Position numbers and translations under genes: made by a program | Part shown: positions 47,036 to 53,898 of the stretch, one piece after another | Position numbering within the stretch: position 1 is the stretch's first letter | Layout of the letters: each line of letters opens with the position of its first letter | Origin: Hymenobacter sp. DG01 | GTDB lineage: Bacteria > Bacteroidota > Bacteroidia > Cytophagales > Hymenobacteraceae | Length of the DNA: 64,000 nt | Assembly (NCBI RefSeq): GCF_006352025.1 | Contig: NZ_CP040936.1 | Span: forward strand, 2,666,001 to 2,730,000 | Reading direction: 5' to 3' | The notes under the pieces: model-generated | The model's database searches: none | What the model was told of the DNA's origin: nothing | What the model saw: the letters and a program-made list of their open reading frames with translations, nothing else

Positions 47036-47071
47036 AAAAGCCCGCGCTACTTCTGTGGCGCGGGCTTTTTT
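47036..47071 (+). terminator. Rho-independent terminator of pyk
   Basis: A 12-bp GC-rich stem (47036-47047 and 47058-47069) followed by T residues, 19 nt after the pyk stop. Confidence 0.92.
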
Positions 47072-47277
47072 GTGGGCGGGGCTCCCGGCCCAGAACCGTC
47101 TTTCCCGGCCGGCACTCAGCTTTTCATTTGTTATGCGTGAGCAGCAGCCTTTCTATGAGGGTTCAGAGAAGTACCGGGGGTAGGACCTGCGCTTGCTCAC
47201 GTCGGTTCGGCTCTTCGGGAGGCCCCAGGAGTTGTTTCCTTCCCTATCGGCCTAGCCCAGCCAGGGGCTGAACGCAG

Positions 47278-47307
47278 TAAGGCCCTGTGCGCAAGCACAG
47301 GGCCTTA
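47278..47307 (-). terminator. Hairpin downstream of rpsT
   Basis: A perfect 13-bp stem (TAAGGCCCTGTGC / GCACAGGGCCTTA) with a four-base GCAA loop, 30 bp after the rpsT stop. Only a weak T-tract follows on the minus strand, so termination is probable but not certain. Confidence 0.65.
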
Positions 47308-47337
47308 CGTATATAGAGCAGAGCGCCGGTTTACTGC

Positions 47338-47595
47338 TTAGGCAGCCAGCGACTTCACGAACTTAGCCAGCTTCGACTTATTGTTAGCGGCTTTGTTCTT
47401 GTGAATGATGTTCTTCTTAGCCAGACGGTCCAGCATCGACGAAACTTTCTTCAGCAGCTCCTGAGCCGCGGTAGCGTCGGTGGTGCCACGCAGCTTCTTG
47501 ATAGCCGTGCGGGTAGATTTAGCCTGGTAACGGTTCAGCACGCGCTTAGCTTCGTTGGAACGGATGCGCTTGAGGGCCGACTTATGATTTGCCAT
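47338..47595 (-). CDS. rpsT: 30S ribosomal protein S20
   Basis: 85 residues, strongly basic, opening MANHKSALKRIRSNEAKR, with S20's helical bundle (STRTAIKKLRG, KNIIHKNKAANNKSKLAKF). It binds 16S rRNA in the small ribosomal subunit. The frame extends to 47673, but ATG at 47595 gives the standard S20 N-terminus. A clear promoter pair lies 49 bases upstream, giving a leader of about 40-45 nt, which in other bacteria can be involved in S20 autoregulation. Confidence 0.97.
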   Translation of the reverse strand: MANHKSALKRIRSNEAKRVLNRYQAKSTRTAIKKLRGTTDATAAQELLKKVSSMLDRLAKKNIIHKNKAANNKSKLAKFVKSLAA

Positions 47596-47643
47596 GGGGT
47601 ATGAAAATGGTCTTCTGCTCGAATTCAGTTCAATTGGGGAGTG

Positions 47644-47674
47644 CAAAGGTAAAGCTTTGATTTGAAATAGCAAA
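47644..47674 (-). promoter_or_regulatory. Bacteroidota-type promoter of rpsT (-33 and -7)
   Basis: On the minus strand TTTG (47671-47674) is separated by 19 bases from TACCTTTG (47644-47651), matching the Bacteroidota consensus TTTG-N19-TAnnTTTG. It is the best promoter in the window. Confidence 0.75.
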
Positions 47675-47743
47675 TCCTACCCTTAAGGGATTAGTAAAGA
47701 GCAAGGGCTCCGGCCGATGGTCAGTGCCTCAATAAGTTAAAGC

Positions 47744-47784
47744 AAACGGGGCGCGCCGGCTAAGCCAGCGCGCCCCGTTTTTTA
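47744..47784. terminator. GC-rich hairpin between rpsT and DUF4142
   Basis: A stem of 12 bp or more (47744-47755 and 47769-47780) with T-run on the plus side (GTTTTTTACC) and a weaker T-run on the minus side. It lies downstream of the DUF4142 gene on the minus strand, so probably ends that gene. Confidence 0.7.
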
Positions 47785-47834
47785 CCCTCGGCATCCGTGC
47801 CGGTATGCGAGGTAGGATTAGCAGCCCATGTAGG

Positions 47835-48551
47835 CTAGTCAACTTTCTTCTCGATTTCGTTGGCCATTTTCTCGTGGGAGCGCAGCATGGGCAGCGTTTT
47901 GGTGGCGAAGGCTTTCACCGTGGGCGTTTCGGCCGCGTTGCTCTTCACCTCAAACATGGCAATGTCCATCTTATGGGCTGTTTCCATGGCGTCCATGTAG
48001 TCCTCGTCAAAGGCCTTCCCGGACTTATTCATCAGCTTGTCGGCCATGGCTTGGTGCACGGGCATCATGGTTTGGGGCAGGGTAACGCCCAGCGGGGTAG
48101 CTACCGTTTTGAGTTCCTGAGTGGCTTTGGTGTGGTGGTCCACCATCATCTGCCCGAAGCGCTTGACATCCGCGTTGGTCGATTTCTGGGTAGCCAACTG
48201 GCCCATCTGAATTTCAAGCAGGTTGCTGCTGGCGGCCGTCATCAGGAAGACGGGGTCTTGCATGGTGGCGAAAGAAGCCATAAAGGCGTTCATATCCGTT
48301 GCGCCGCCGGTGGCAGTCGTGCTGTTGGCCCCGCCCGAGCCGCTGATGGCCGCCGTGCCGCTGGTGCCTACCGAGCCGGCGCTGGCAGCGCTGCCCGGCG
48401 TGGTGCTCATGTCGGTTCCCATGCTGGAATCCATAGAGCCGCTGCCGGAAGTAGTGCCGGTGCTGGTGCCGGTATTGGTGCTGCTACATGCGGTGCTAAA
48501 GGCAAGGGCACCAACCATGAAAAGCTGGGGAATCAGGTTCGTTGTTTTCAT
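47835..48551 (-). CDS. DUF4142-family lipoprotein
   Basis: 238 residues. A lipobox FSTAC (Cys22) is followed by a 65-residue linker almost entirely of Ser, Thr, Gly and Ala. The C-terminal DUF4142 domain (from about residue 100) shows its helical pattern: MGQLATQKSTNADVKRFGQMMVDHH, then MHxxHQxM-type histidine-rich helices and a final SHEKMANEIEKK. Homologous domains are ferritin-like bundles, but a metal role is not proven here. It should be an envelope lipoprotein. Gene stands alone on the minus strand. Confidence 0.9.
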   Translation of the reverse strand: MKTTNLIPQLFMVGALAFSTACSSTNTGTSTGTTSGSGSMDSSMGTDMSTTPGSAASAGSVGTSGTAAISGSGGANSTTATGGATDMNAFMASFATMQDPVFLMTAASSNLLEIQMGQLATQKSTNADVKRFGQMMVDHHTKATQELKTVATPLGVTLPQTMMPVHQAMADKLMNKSGKAFDEDYMDAMETAHKMDIAMFEVKSNAAETPTVKAFATKTLPMLRSHEKMANEIEKKVD

Positions 48552-48805
48552 TAGAGTAGGAATTAAGTTCAGAGCTACCTTCTACGGCATTTCTCAGAAT
48601 AAGTACATATTTTATGAGTATTGATAAAGCATTAGGGCTATTCAGCGTCACCAGACGAACTATTTTATCTTCTTATCCAATTTGCTGTTGAGCTAGGAAA
48701 AACCTGGTGCAACTGATTTGGCCCGGCTAGTAGTTGTATGCATGCATACGGTTTCCTGCGTATCTTTCTGTACTGGCTCAGGCCTCTGACTTTCCGATTA
48801 CTGCC

Positions 48806-49792
48806 ATGCCTCTTATTGCGCACTCCCCTTACCAGCCCCCGTTTTACCTCTTCAATGGCCACTTGCAAACCATTGTGCCCAGCCTGTGGCGTACGGTGCC
48901 GGAAGTACGCTACCAGCGCGAGCGGGTAGAAACCCCGGACGGCGACTTTCTGGACCTGGACTGGTCGTGCCGGCCTGGGCCCGCGCCCACGGACCGGCTC
49001 GGTATTGTGTCGCATGGCCTGGAAGGCGACGCCAGCCGGCCCTACGTGCGCGGCATGGTGCGGGCGCTTAACCAAGCCGGCCTGGACGCCCTGGCCTGGA
49101 ACTACCGCAGCTGCAGCGGCGAAATGAACCGCCTGCTCCGCTCCTACCACCTCGGCGACACCGACGACCTGGATTTTGTAGTGCGCTACGCCCTGGGCAC
49201 CGGCCGCTACCGTCGGGTGTACCTCACAGGCTTTTCAGCCGGCGGCAACGTCACACTGAAGTACCTGGGCGAAAATCCGGCGCGGGTTCCCCAGGAAGTG
49301 CAGCGCGCCGCAGTTTTCTCGGTGCCCACCGATTTGAAGGCCAGTTCCCACCACATTGCCCGGCTGGAAAACCGCATCTACCTCAACCGCTTTATGAAAA
49401 CCCTTCGGGCCAAGATGCGGGCGAAAGCTGAATTGCTACCCGGTCAGGTTGATTTAACTGACATTGACTTGCTGCAGGATTTTCCGCAGTTTGATAACCG
49501 GTTTACGGCGCCTATGCACGGCTTCAAGTCGGCTGATGAGTACTATGAGCACGCCAGCTCGGGCCGCTACCTTGGCAACATTCAGGTGCCGACCCTGCTG
49601 GTAAACGCCCAGAACGACCCGTTCCTGCCTCCCTCCTGCTTTCCGCGCGAGGTAGCCGCCCGCAGCCCCTATGTGTACCTGGAAACGCCTTCCGATGGCG
49701 GCCACGTCGGCTTCGGCGAAGGCAGCCCCGACGGTCAGTATTATTCCGAGCGGCGCGCCGTAGAGTTTCTGACCGCCGAGGTGCCCGCGTGA
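48806..49792 (+). CDS. YheT-like alpha/beta hydrolase
   Basis: 328 residues with the alpha/beta-hydrolase fold of the YheT family: oxyanion region SHGLEGDASRPYVRGM, nucleophile Ser144 in TGFSAGGNVTLKYLG, a strand with NAQNDPFLPP for the acid, and DGGHVGFGEG carrying the histidine. It should hydrolyse esters of small lipids or carboxylic substrates; natural substrate unknown. The frame continues to 48734, but ATG at 48806 begins the conserved domain. A TATCTTTC resembling a -7 element lies near 48763. Confidence 0.88.
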   Translation: MPLIAHSPYQPPFYLFNGHLQTIVPSLWRTVPEVRYQRERVETPDGDFLDLDWSCRPGPAPTDRLGIVSHGLEGDASRPYVRGMVRALNQAGLDALAWNYRSCSGEMNRLLRSYHLGDTDDLDFVVRYALGTGRYRRVYLTGFSAGGNVTLKYLGENPARVPQEVQRAAVFSVPTDLKASSHHIARLENRIYLNRFMKTLRAKMRAKAELLPGQVDLTDIDLLQDFPQFDNRFTAPMHGFKSADEYYEHASSGRYLGNIQVPTLLVNAQNDPFLPPSCFPREVAARSPYVYLETPSDGGHVGFGEGSPDGQYYSERRAVEFLTAEVPA

Positions 49793-49831
49793 GGCATAAC
49801 CCAGAATTTTCCCTACCCCCTCTAAACCGCC

Positions 49832-49864
49832 AAACCCTTGCTTCTGACAAAGAGGCAAGGGTTT
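49832..49864. terminator. Hairpin downstream of the YheT-like gene
   Basis: A perfect 10-bp stem AAACCCTTGC / GCAAGGGTTT (49832-49841 and 49855-49864), flanked by weak A/T. It is located between the convergent YheT-like and rsmG genes. Confidence 0.55.
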
Positions 49865-49931
49865 AGCAGTGTAGAGAGTGTAGCACATACGTTGGAGGCA
49901 GAGTACCCTACCCCCTCATCAGGCACCAAAC

Positions 49932-50555
49932 CTAAGCGTTAAGCACGACTACCACTTTTTTGGTGTCGAAGAACTCCTCGGCGTAGAAATCATTCAGGTC
50001 CACTACGTTGGCCGTCAGGCCTGACTCCTCGATTTCTTCGGTCAGGTCGCCGCCTTTGAGGTAGTAGAGGCCACTGCCGGGGGCGGCTGTGGCAGCGGGC
50101 TTGTAGCGGTGCTCAATCCAGGTGTAGAAGGTGGCCAGGCTGGCTACGGCGCGACTCACCACGTAGTCGTAGTGCGGGCGTAGCTGCTCGGCGCGGGTCT
50201 GTTCGGCCGTGACGTTGGGAAGCTGCAGGGCGTGAGCCATGTCCTGCACCGCCCTGATTTTCTTACCGATGCTATCCACGAGGTGAAACTTCACTTCCGG
50301 GAACAGAATGGCCAGCGGCAGACCCGGCAAACCACCACCCGTGCCCACATCCAGCACCGAGGAGCCGGGCGCAAACTCTACCACCTTGGCAATACCCAGG
50401 GAGTGCAGGAAGTGGCGCTCGGCGAGGTTATCCACATCGGTGCGGGCTACCAGATTCAGGCGCTCATTCCAGCCCCGAAATTCGCTTTCGAGCTGTTGAA
50501 ACTGTTGACGCTGCTGGTTGGTGAGGTGTGGGAAATAGTGGTTGATGATGCTCAT
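49932..50555 (-). CDS. rsmG: 16S rRNA (guanine-527-N7) methyltransferase
   Basis: 207 residues with the SAM-binding motif VLDVGTGGGLPGLPLAI and the RsmG block YDYVVSRAVASLATF. It uses S-adenosylmethionine to methylate G527 of 16S rRNA; loss of this modification gives low-level streptomycin resistance. It has a TACCTTTG promoter element just upstream. It converges on the YheT-like gene and is upstream-adjacent to a palindromic element (50577-50680). Confidence 0.94.
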   Translation of the reverse strand: MSIINHYFPHLTNQQRQQFQQLESEFRGWNERLNLVARTDVDNLAERHFLHSLGIAKVVEFAPGSSVLDVGTGGGLPGLPLAILFPEVKFHLVDSIGKKIRAVQDMAHALQLPNVTAEQTRAEQLRPHYDYVVSRAVASLATFYTWIEHRYKPAATAAPGSGLYYLKGGDLTEEIEESGLTANVVDLNDFYAEEFFDTKKVVVVLNA

Positions 50556-50562
50556 GGTGGCG

Positions 50563-50570
50563 CAAAGGTA
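50563..50570 (-). promoter_or_regulatory. Bacteroidota -7 promoter element of rsmG
   Basis: TACCTTTG, read on the minus strand, is a perfect TAnnTTTG match seven bases upstream of the rsmG ATG at 50555. The expected -33 position falls inside the adjacent palindrome and no TTTG was found there. Confidence 0.5.
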
Positions 50571-50576
50571 AAAACG

Positions 50577-50680
50577 TCTGTCATCCTGAGCCTACGGAGG
50601 ACCTTGTCAGGTTTGCTCAGCCCCGTACCATACCATCTACTCAGACGTGGCAAGGTCCTTCGCAGGCTCAGGATGACAGA
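50577..50680. repeat. Interspersed palindromic element, family B, copy 1
   Basis: A 104-bp element with perfect 16-bp terminal inverted repeats (50577-50592 and 50665-50680; TCTGTCATCCTGAGCC and its complement) and a second inner pair GGACCTTG / CAAGGTCC. It sits directly upstream of the rsmG promoter element. A related, partly decayed copy is at 55012-55112, and a diverged one at 45440-45520. Confidence 0.85.
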
Positions 50681-50691
50681 TAAGAAATGAC

Positions 50692-50735
50692 AAGCACAAA
50701 AAAGCCCCGACCTGCGCCGGGGCTTTTTTGTGCTT
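50692..50735. terminator. Bidirectional terminator of the sigma-factor gene
   Basis: A perfect 17-bp stem (50692-50708 and 50719-50735) with A- and T-runs; its right arm overlaps the stop codon of the ECF sigma gene at 50734. Confidence 0.9.
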
Positions 50736-51351
50736 AGATGATTTCCTTTTTGTTCTTCACCATGTCATAGAGCAACTCACGGGCGCGGTGCAGCTGGGCT
50801 TTCACGGTGCCGAGGGGGGCTTTCAGCTCCTGGGCAATTTCCTCGTAGCTCAGCTCATCAAAGTAGCGCAAAGTCACGAGGCGCTGGTATTTATCGGGCA
50901 GCCGGGATACCACGTGCTGCATGATTTCGATTTTCTGGTTTTTGATGGCCGACTCCTGCGGGTTCAGGTTCTGGTCGCGGAAGTCGATGGTGATTTCGTC
51001 GCCATTGTCAATCTTGATGGCCGAGTCAATGGACATCGTCTTGATTTTATTCTTGCGAATAAAGTCGATGCAGTTGTTGGTGGCAATGCGGAACAGCCAC
51101 GTGCTGAAGGCAAACTCCGGGTTGAACTTGTGCAGGTTTTTGAAGGCCTTGGCGAAGGCTTCGATGGTTAGGTCCTCGGCGTCGTCGGGGTTGCGCACCA
51201 TCTTCAGCACTACGTGGTACACCGGCTTCTTGTAGATCTGCATCAGCTCGGCGTAGGCTTTTTCGTCGCTCTGCTCAACGGCGGCCCGAATCAGCTTGAA
51301 GTCGTGCTTGGCTTTGGCAGAGAACTGTTTTTCCTGATTGTTTACTTCCAT
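50734..51351 (-). CDS. ECF-type RNA polymerase sigma factor
   Basis: 205 residues. Region 2 is seen at residues about 30-100 (DAEDLTIEAFAKAFKNLHKF, AFSTWLFRIATNNCIDFIRK) and region 4 at the C-terminus (RYFDELSYEEIAQELKAPLGTVKAQLHRARELL). It should direct RNA polymerase to a stress or envelope regulon. The frame extends upstream to 51531, but ATG at 51351 starts the domain; this start overlaps the upstream glycosyltransferase stop by ten bases, so the two genes are co-translated. No anti-sigma gene is adjacent, which is unusual for ECF factors and leaves its control unknown. Confidence 0.9.
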   Translation of the reverse strand: MEVNNQEKQFSAKAKHDFKLIRAAVEQSDEKAYAELMQIYKKPVYHVVLKMVRNPDDAEDLTIEAFAKAFKNLHKFNPEFAFSTWLFRIATNNCIDFIRKNKIKTMSIDSAIKIDNGDEITIDFRDQNLNPQESAIKNQKIEIMQHVVSRLPDKYQRLVTLRYFDELSYEEIAQELKAPLGTVKAQLHRARELLYDMVKNKKEII

Positions 51352-52499
51352 CGGAGGGTGCGGTAGAGGAACAGTGACATTCCCAGAGCGAGATAATAAA
51401 AAAAATACACGGCGTCGAGGACTGGCAGCCACGCGGGGGGTAGCCGGTCCTCGAGCCGACGGCCGAGCTGGTGGTACACGGCCGTCATGGCCAGGGTGCG
51501 CACGAGCCACACCGCAGCCAAAGGTACCCAATCGGGGCGGGAAAACAGCAGACCGATTGTCGTGCCGTAGAATAGCAAATTTACGCCAATAAATGTTCCA
51601 ATCCGAAGACGATCAGACCATCGATACCGACTGCCTGCGGAGAGGTGCCGCCGCTTCTGGCGCCACCACTGGCCCCACGTCTGGGCTGGCTCGCTCAGGG
51701 TATGGGCCCCGGCATCGGCTACTACCGCTACCCGGGCGCCCCGGGCCACGGCATCCTGCACCAGCAGGTCGTCGTCGCCGGAAAGGCTGCGGATGTGCGA
51801 GGCGAAACCTTTGGTTAGCTGAAAGACCTGCCGGGTGTACCCAAGGTTGCGCCCCACTCCCATGTAAGGGTAGCCGCGCCACGCGAACGACAAATACTGT
51901 GCTCCCGTCAGGAAGGTTTCAAAACGAATCAGCTTATTTAGAAAGCCGCTTTCCGCCGCGTACGCCGAATAACCCAGCACCACATCGGCCGGCTTATGGA
52001 AGCCCCGCTGCATGTACCTGAGCCACTGATTGGTGGCCGGAATACAGTCGGCATCGGTGAACAGCAGCCGCTCGTGCCGGGCCGTTTTGATGCCCAGTGT
52101 CAGGGCGTATTTTTTAGGTGACAGCCCATCAGGCGTGCTCGTGATGGTTACCAGCCGCACGTGGGGGTAGTACTGGGTGAGCTGCTGCACATACAGGTAG
52201 GTATCGTCGGTGGAGCGGTCATCGATGATAATCAGCTCGAAGCCGGCGGGGTAGTCTTGCTGCAGCAGCAGGGGTAGCAACCGGCGCAGGTTTTCCAGCT
52301 CGTTGCGGGCGCACACGAGAATAGATACCGGCTCGGTATCGGGTCCGTCGGCGGCCTCGGAGGGGCGGCGGGCGAAGGGCAGAAAGTAGTAGGCGGCGTA
52401 GAAAAGCTGCACCAGCACGCAGGCCAGCAGCAGCCACAGGGCCGGGGACAGATGGAAAGGCAAGGCAGAACAGATGATTCGGAGTGCAAAAGTAGGCAT
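51342..52499 (-). CDS. GT2-family membrane glycosyltransferase
   Basis: 385 residues. An N-terminal membrane segment (WLLLACVLVQLFYAAYYFLPF) is followed by a GT-A domain with PVSILVCARNE, ELIIIDDRSTDDT, the DxD motif in LLFTDADCIPA, and QKRRHLSAGSRY as a processive-type motif, then two or three C-terminal membrane segments. It should transfer an activated sugar to a lipid or polysaccharide acceptor at the inner membrane. It overlaps the ECF sigma gene by ten bases. Acceptor unknown. Confidence 0.9.
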   Translation of the reverse strand: MPTFALRIICSALPFHLSPALWLLLACVLVQLFYAAYYFLPFARRPSEAADGPDTEPVSILVCARNELENLRRLLPLLLQQDYPAGFELIIIDDRSTDDTYLYVQQLTQYYPHVRLVTITSTPDGLSPKKYALTLGIKTARHERLLFTDADCIPATNQWLRYMQRGFHKPADVVLGYSAYAAESGFLNKLIRFETFLTGAQYLSFAWRGYPYMGVGRNLGYTRQVFQLTKGFASHIRSLSGDDDLLVQDAVARGARVAVVADAGAHTLSEPAQTWGQWWRQKRRHLSAGSRYRWSDRLRIGTFIGVNLLFYGTTIGLLFSRPDWVPLAAVWLVRTLAMTAVYHQLGRRLEDRLPPAWLPVLDAVYFFYYLALGMSLFLYRTLRWK

Positions 52500-52514
52500 T
52501 CGGGGTAGGGCGAG

Positions 52515-52522
52515 TACCTTTG
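52515..52522 (+). promoter_or_regulatory. Bacteroidota -7 promoter element of tgt
   Basis: TACCTTTG is a perfect TAnnTTTG match. A start site a few bases downstream would put the whole hairpin at 52531-52625 at the 5 prime end of the tgt mRNA. Confidence 0.5.
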
Positions 52523-52530
52523 CAGGTGTA

Positions 52531-52625
52531 TCAGTTGCCAGTTGTGGGTTGCCGGTTGCCAGTTCGTTCTATCTGAAAAGAAATACTGGCCCACTGGCAA
52601 CCGGCAACCCGCAACTGGCAACTGA
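52531..52625 (+). repeat. Interspersed palindromic element, family C, copy 1 (tgt leader)
   Basis: Two 32-bp arms (52531-52562 and 52594-52625), 31 of 32 positions complementary and the other a G-U pair in RNA, with a 31-base loop. The right arm ends nine bases before the tgt ATG. The arm is built from GTTGCCAGTTG / GGTTGCCGGTTGCCAG units that recur at 53768-53896. Confidence 0.85.
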
Positions 52626-52634
52626 CTTCTCTAG

Positions 52635-53765
52635 ATGACCTTCGACCTCGTAGCCAACGACCCGCGTACCAAAGCCCGCGCCGGCGTAGTTCACACCGAC
52701 CACGGCCCGATTGAAACGCCCATTTTCATGCCCGTGGGCACGGCCGGCACCGTGAAAGCCGTGCAGCAGCGCGACCTGAAAGACGACATTCAGGCCCAGA
52801 TTATCCTTGGCAATACCTACCACCTCTACCTGCGCCCCGGGCTGGAAGTGCTCAGCAAAGCCGGTGGCCTGCACCAGTTCAACGGCTGGGACCGGCCCAT
52901 CCTCACCGACTCGGGCGGATACCAGGTGTACTCGTTGTCGGGTACGCGCAAAATCAAGGAAGAGGGTGTGAAGTTTCGCTCCCACATTGATGGCTCGCAG
53001 CACCTGTTCTCGCCCGAGGGCGTCATGGACATTCAGCGCACCATCGGGGCCGACATCATCATGGCCTTTGACGAGTGCACGCCCTGGCCCTGCGAGTACA
53101 GCTACGCCGCCCGCTCGCTCGACATGACCCACCGCTGGCTCAAGCGCTGCATTCAGCGCTTCGACAGCACCGAGGGTCACTACGGCTACTCCCAGACGCT
53201 TTTCCCGATTGTGCAGGGTAGTACCTTCAAGGATTTGCGGGTAAAATCGGCGGAGTTTATTGCCGAGCAGGGCCGCGAAGGCAACGCCATTGGCGGCCTG
53301 AGCGTGGGCGAGCCGGCCGAGCTGATGTACGAAATGACCGAGCTGGTCTGCGACATTCTGCCTAAGGACAAGCCGCGTTACCTCATGGGGGTCGGCACGC
53401 CGGCCAACATCCTGGAAAACATTGCCCTGGGCGTAGATATGTTCGACTGCGTGATGCCCACCCGCAACGCCCGCAACGGCATGCTGTTTACTACCCAGGG
53501 CATTATGAACATTGCCAACAAGAAGTGGGCCGACGACTTCGCACCTATTGACGAGGAGCTGGGCGGCTACGTCAGCACGTTTTACTCCCGCTCCTACGTG
53601 CGCCACCTCTTCCACAGCAAGGAAATGCTGGGCCCGCAGATTGCCTCCATCCACAACCTGACCTTCTACCTGTGGCTGGTGAAGCAGGCCCGCCAGCAGA
53701 TTCTGGCCGGCACTTTCCGGGAGTGGAAAGAGAAGATGGTAAAGCAGGTGATGACACGTTTGTAA
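52635..53765 (+). CDS. tgt: tRNA-guanine transglycosylase
   Basis: 376 residues. Catalytic aspartates are visible in LTDSGGYQVYSLSG (Asp92) and VDMFDCVMPTRNARNG (Asp271). It exchanges guanine for preQ1 in the wobble position of GUN tRNAs in queuosine synthesis. The zinc site of canonical enzymes, CxCxxC plus a His, is not kept: the equivalent stretch reads EELGGYVSTFYSRSYVRHL, although the later His in SIHNLTFYLW is present. Bacteroidota enzymes generally show this, as far as I recall. It is bracketed by two palindromic elements, and the permease gene follows. Confidence 0.95.
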   Translation: MTFDLVANDPRTKARAGVVHTDHGPIETPIFMPVGTAGTVKAVQQRDLKDDIQAQIILGNTYHLYLRPGLEVLSKAGGLHQFNGWDRPILTDSGGYQVYSLSGTRKIKEEGVKFRSHIDGSQHLFSPEGVMDIQRTIGADIIMAFDECTPWPCEYSYAARSLDMTHRWLKRCIQRFDSTEGHYGYSQTLFPIVQGSTFKDLRVKSAEFIAEQGREGNAIGGLSVGEPAELMYEMTELVCDILPKDKPRYLMGVGTPANILENIALGVDMFDCVMPTRNARNGMLFTTQGIMNIANKKWADDFAPIDEELGGYVSTFYSRSYVRHLFHSKEMLGPQIASIHNLTFYLWLVKQARQQILAGTFREWKEKMVKQVMTRL

Positions 53766-53767
53766 TG

Positions 53768-53896
53768 AGTTGCCGGTTGTCAGGTGTCGGTTGCCAGTTT
53801 TTGCTGCGGAACACGTTATGCTATTTCCACTACGACGCTGGTATCCCGCTGCGCAAGTGGGCGCCACTGACAACCGGCAACCGGTAACTGACAACT
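53768..53896. repeat. Interspersed palindromic element, family C, copy 2
   Basis: An imperfect inverted repeat of two 30-base arms (53768-53797 and 53867-53896), 22 of 30 positions complementary, mostly transitions elsewhere, sharing the GTTGCCGGTTG/CAACCGGCAAC units of copy 1. It begins three bases after the tgt stop and ends three bases before the permease ATG at 53899, filling the whole intergenic gap. Confidence 0.8.
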
Positions 53897-53898
53897 GA

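Larger units (their letters stand above)
47018..47337. other. 320-bp gap between pyk and rpsT, unexplained
   Basis: Contains the pyk terminator (47036-47071) and the rpsT-side hairpin (47278-47307). Between them, about 47080-47275, I see no ORF of interest, no tRNA cloverleaf and no promoter match. A CGTGAGCA / TGCTCACG pair brackets about 50 bases near 47135-47200 and could fold, so an unannotated small RNA is possible but not shown. Confidence 0.4.
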
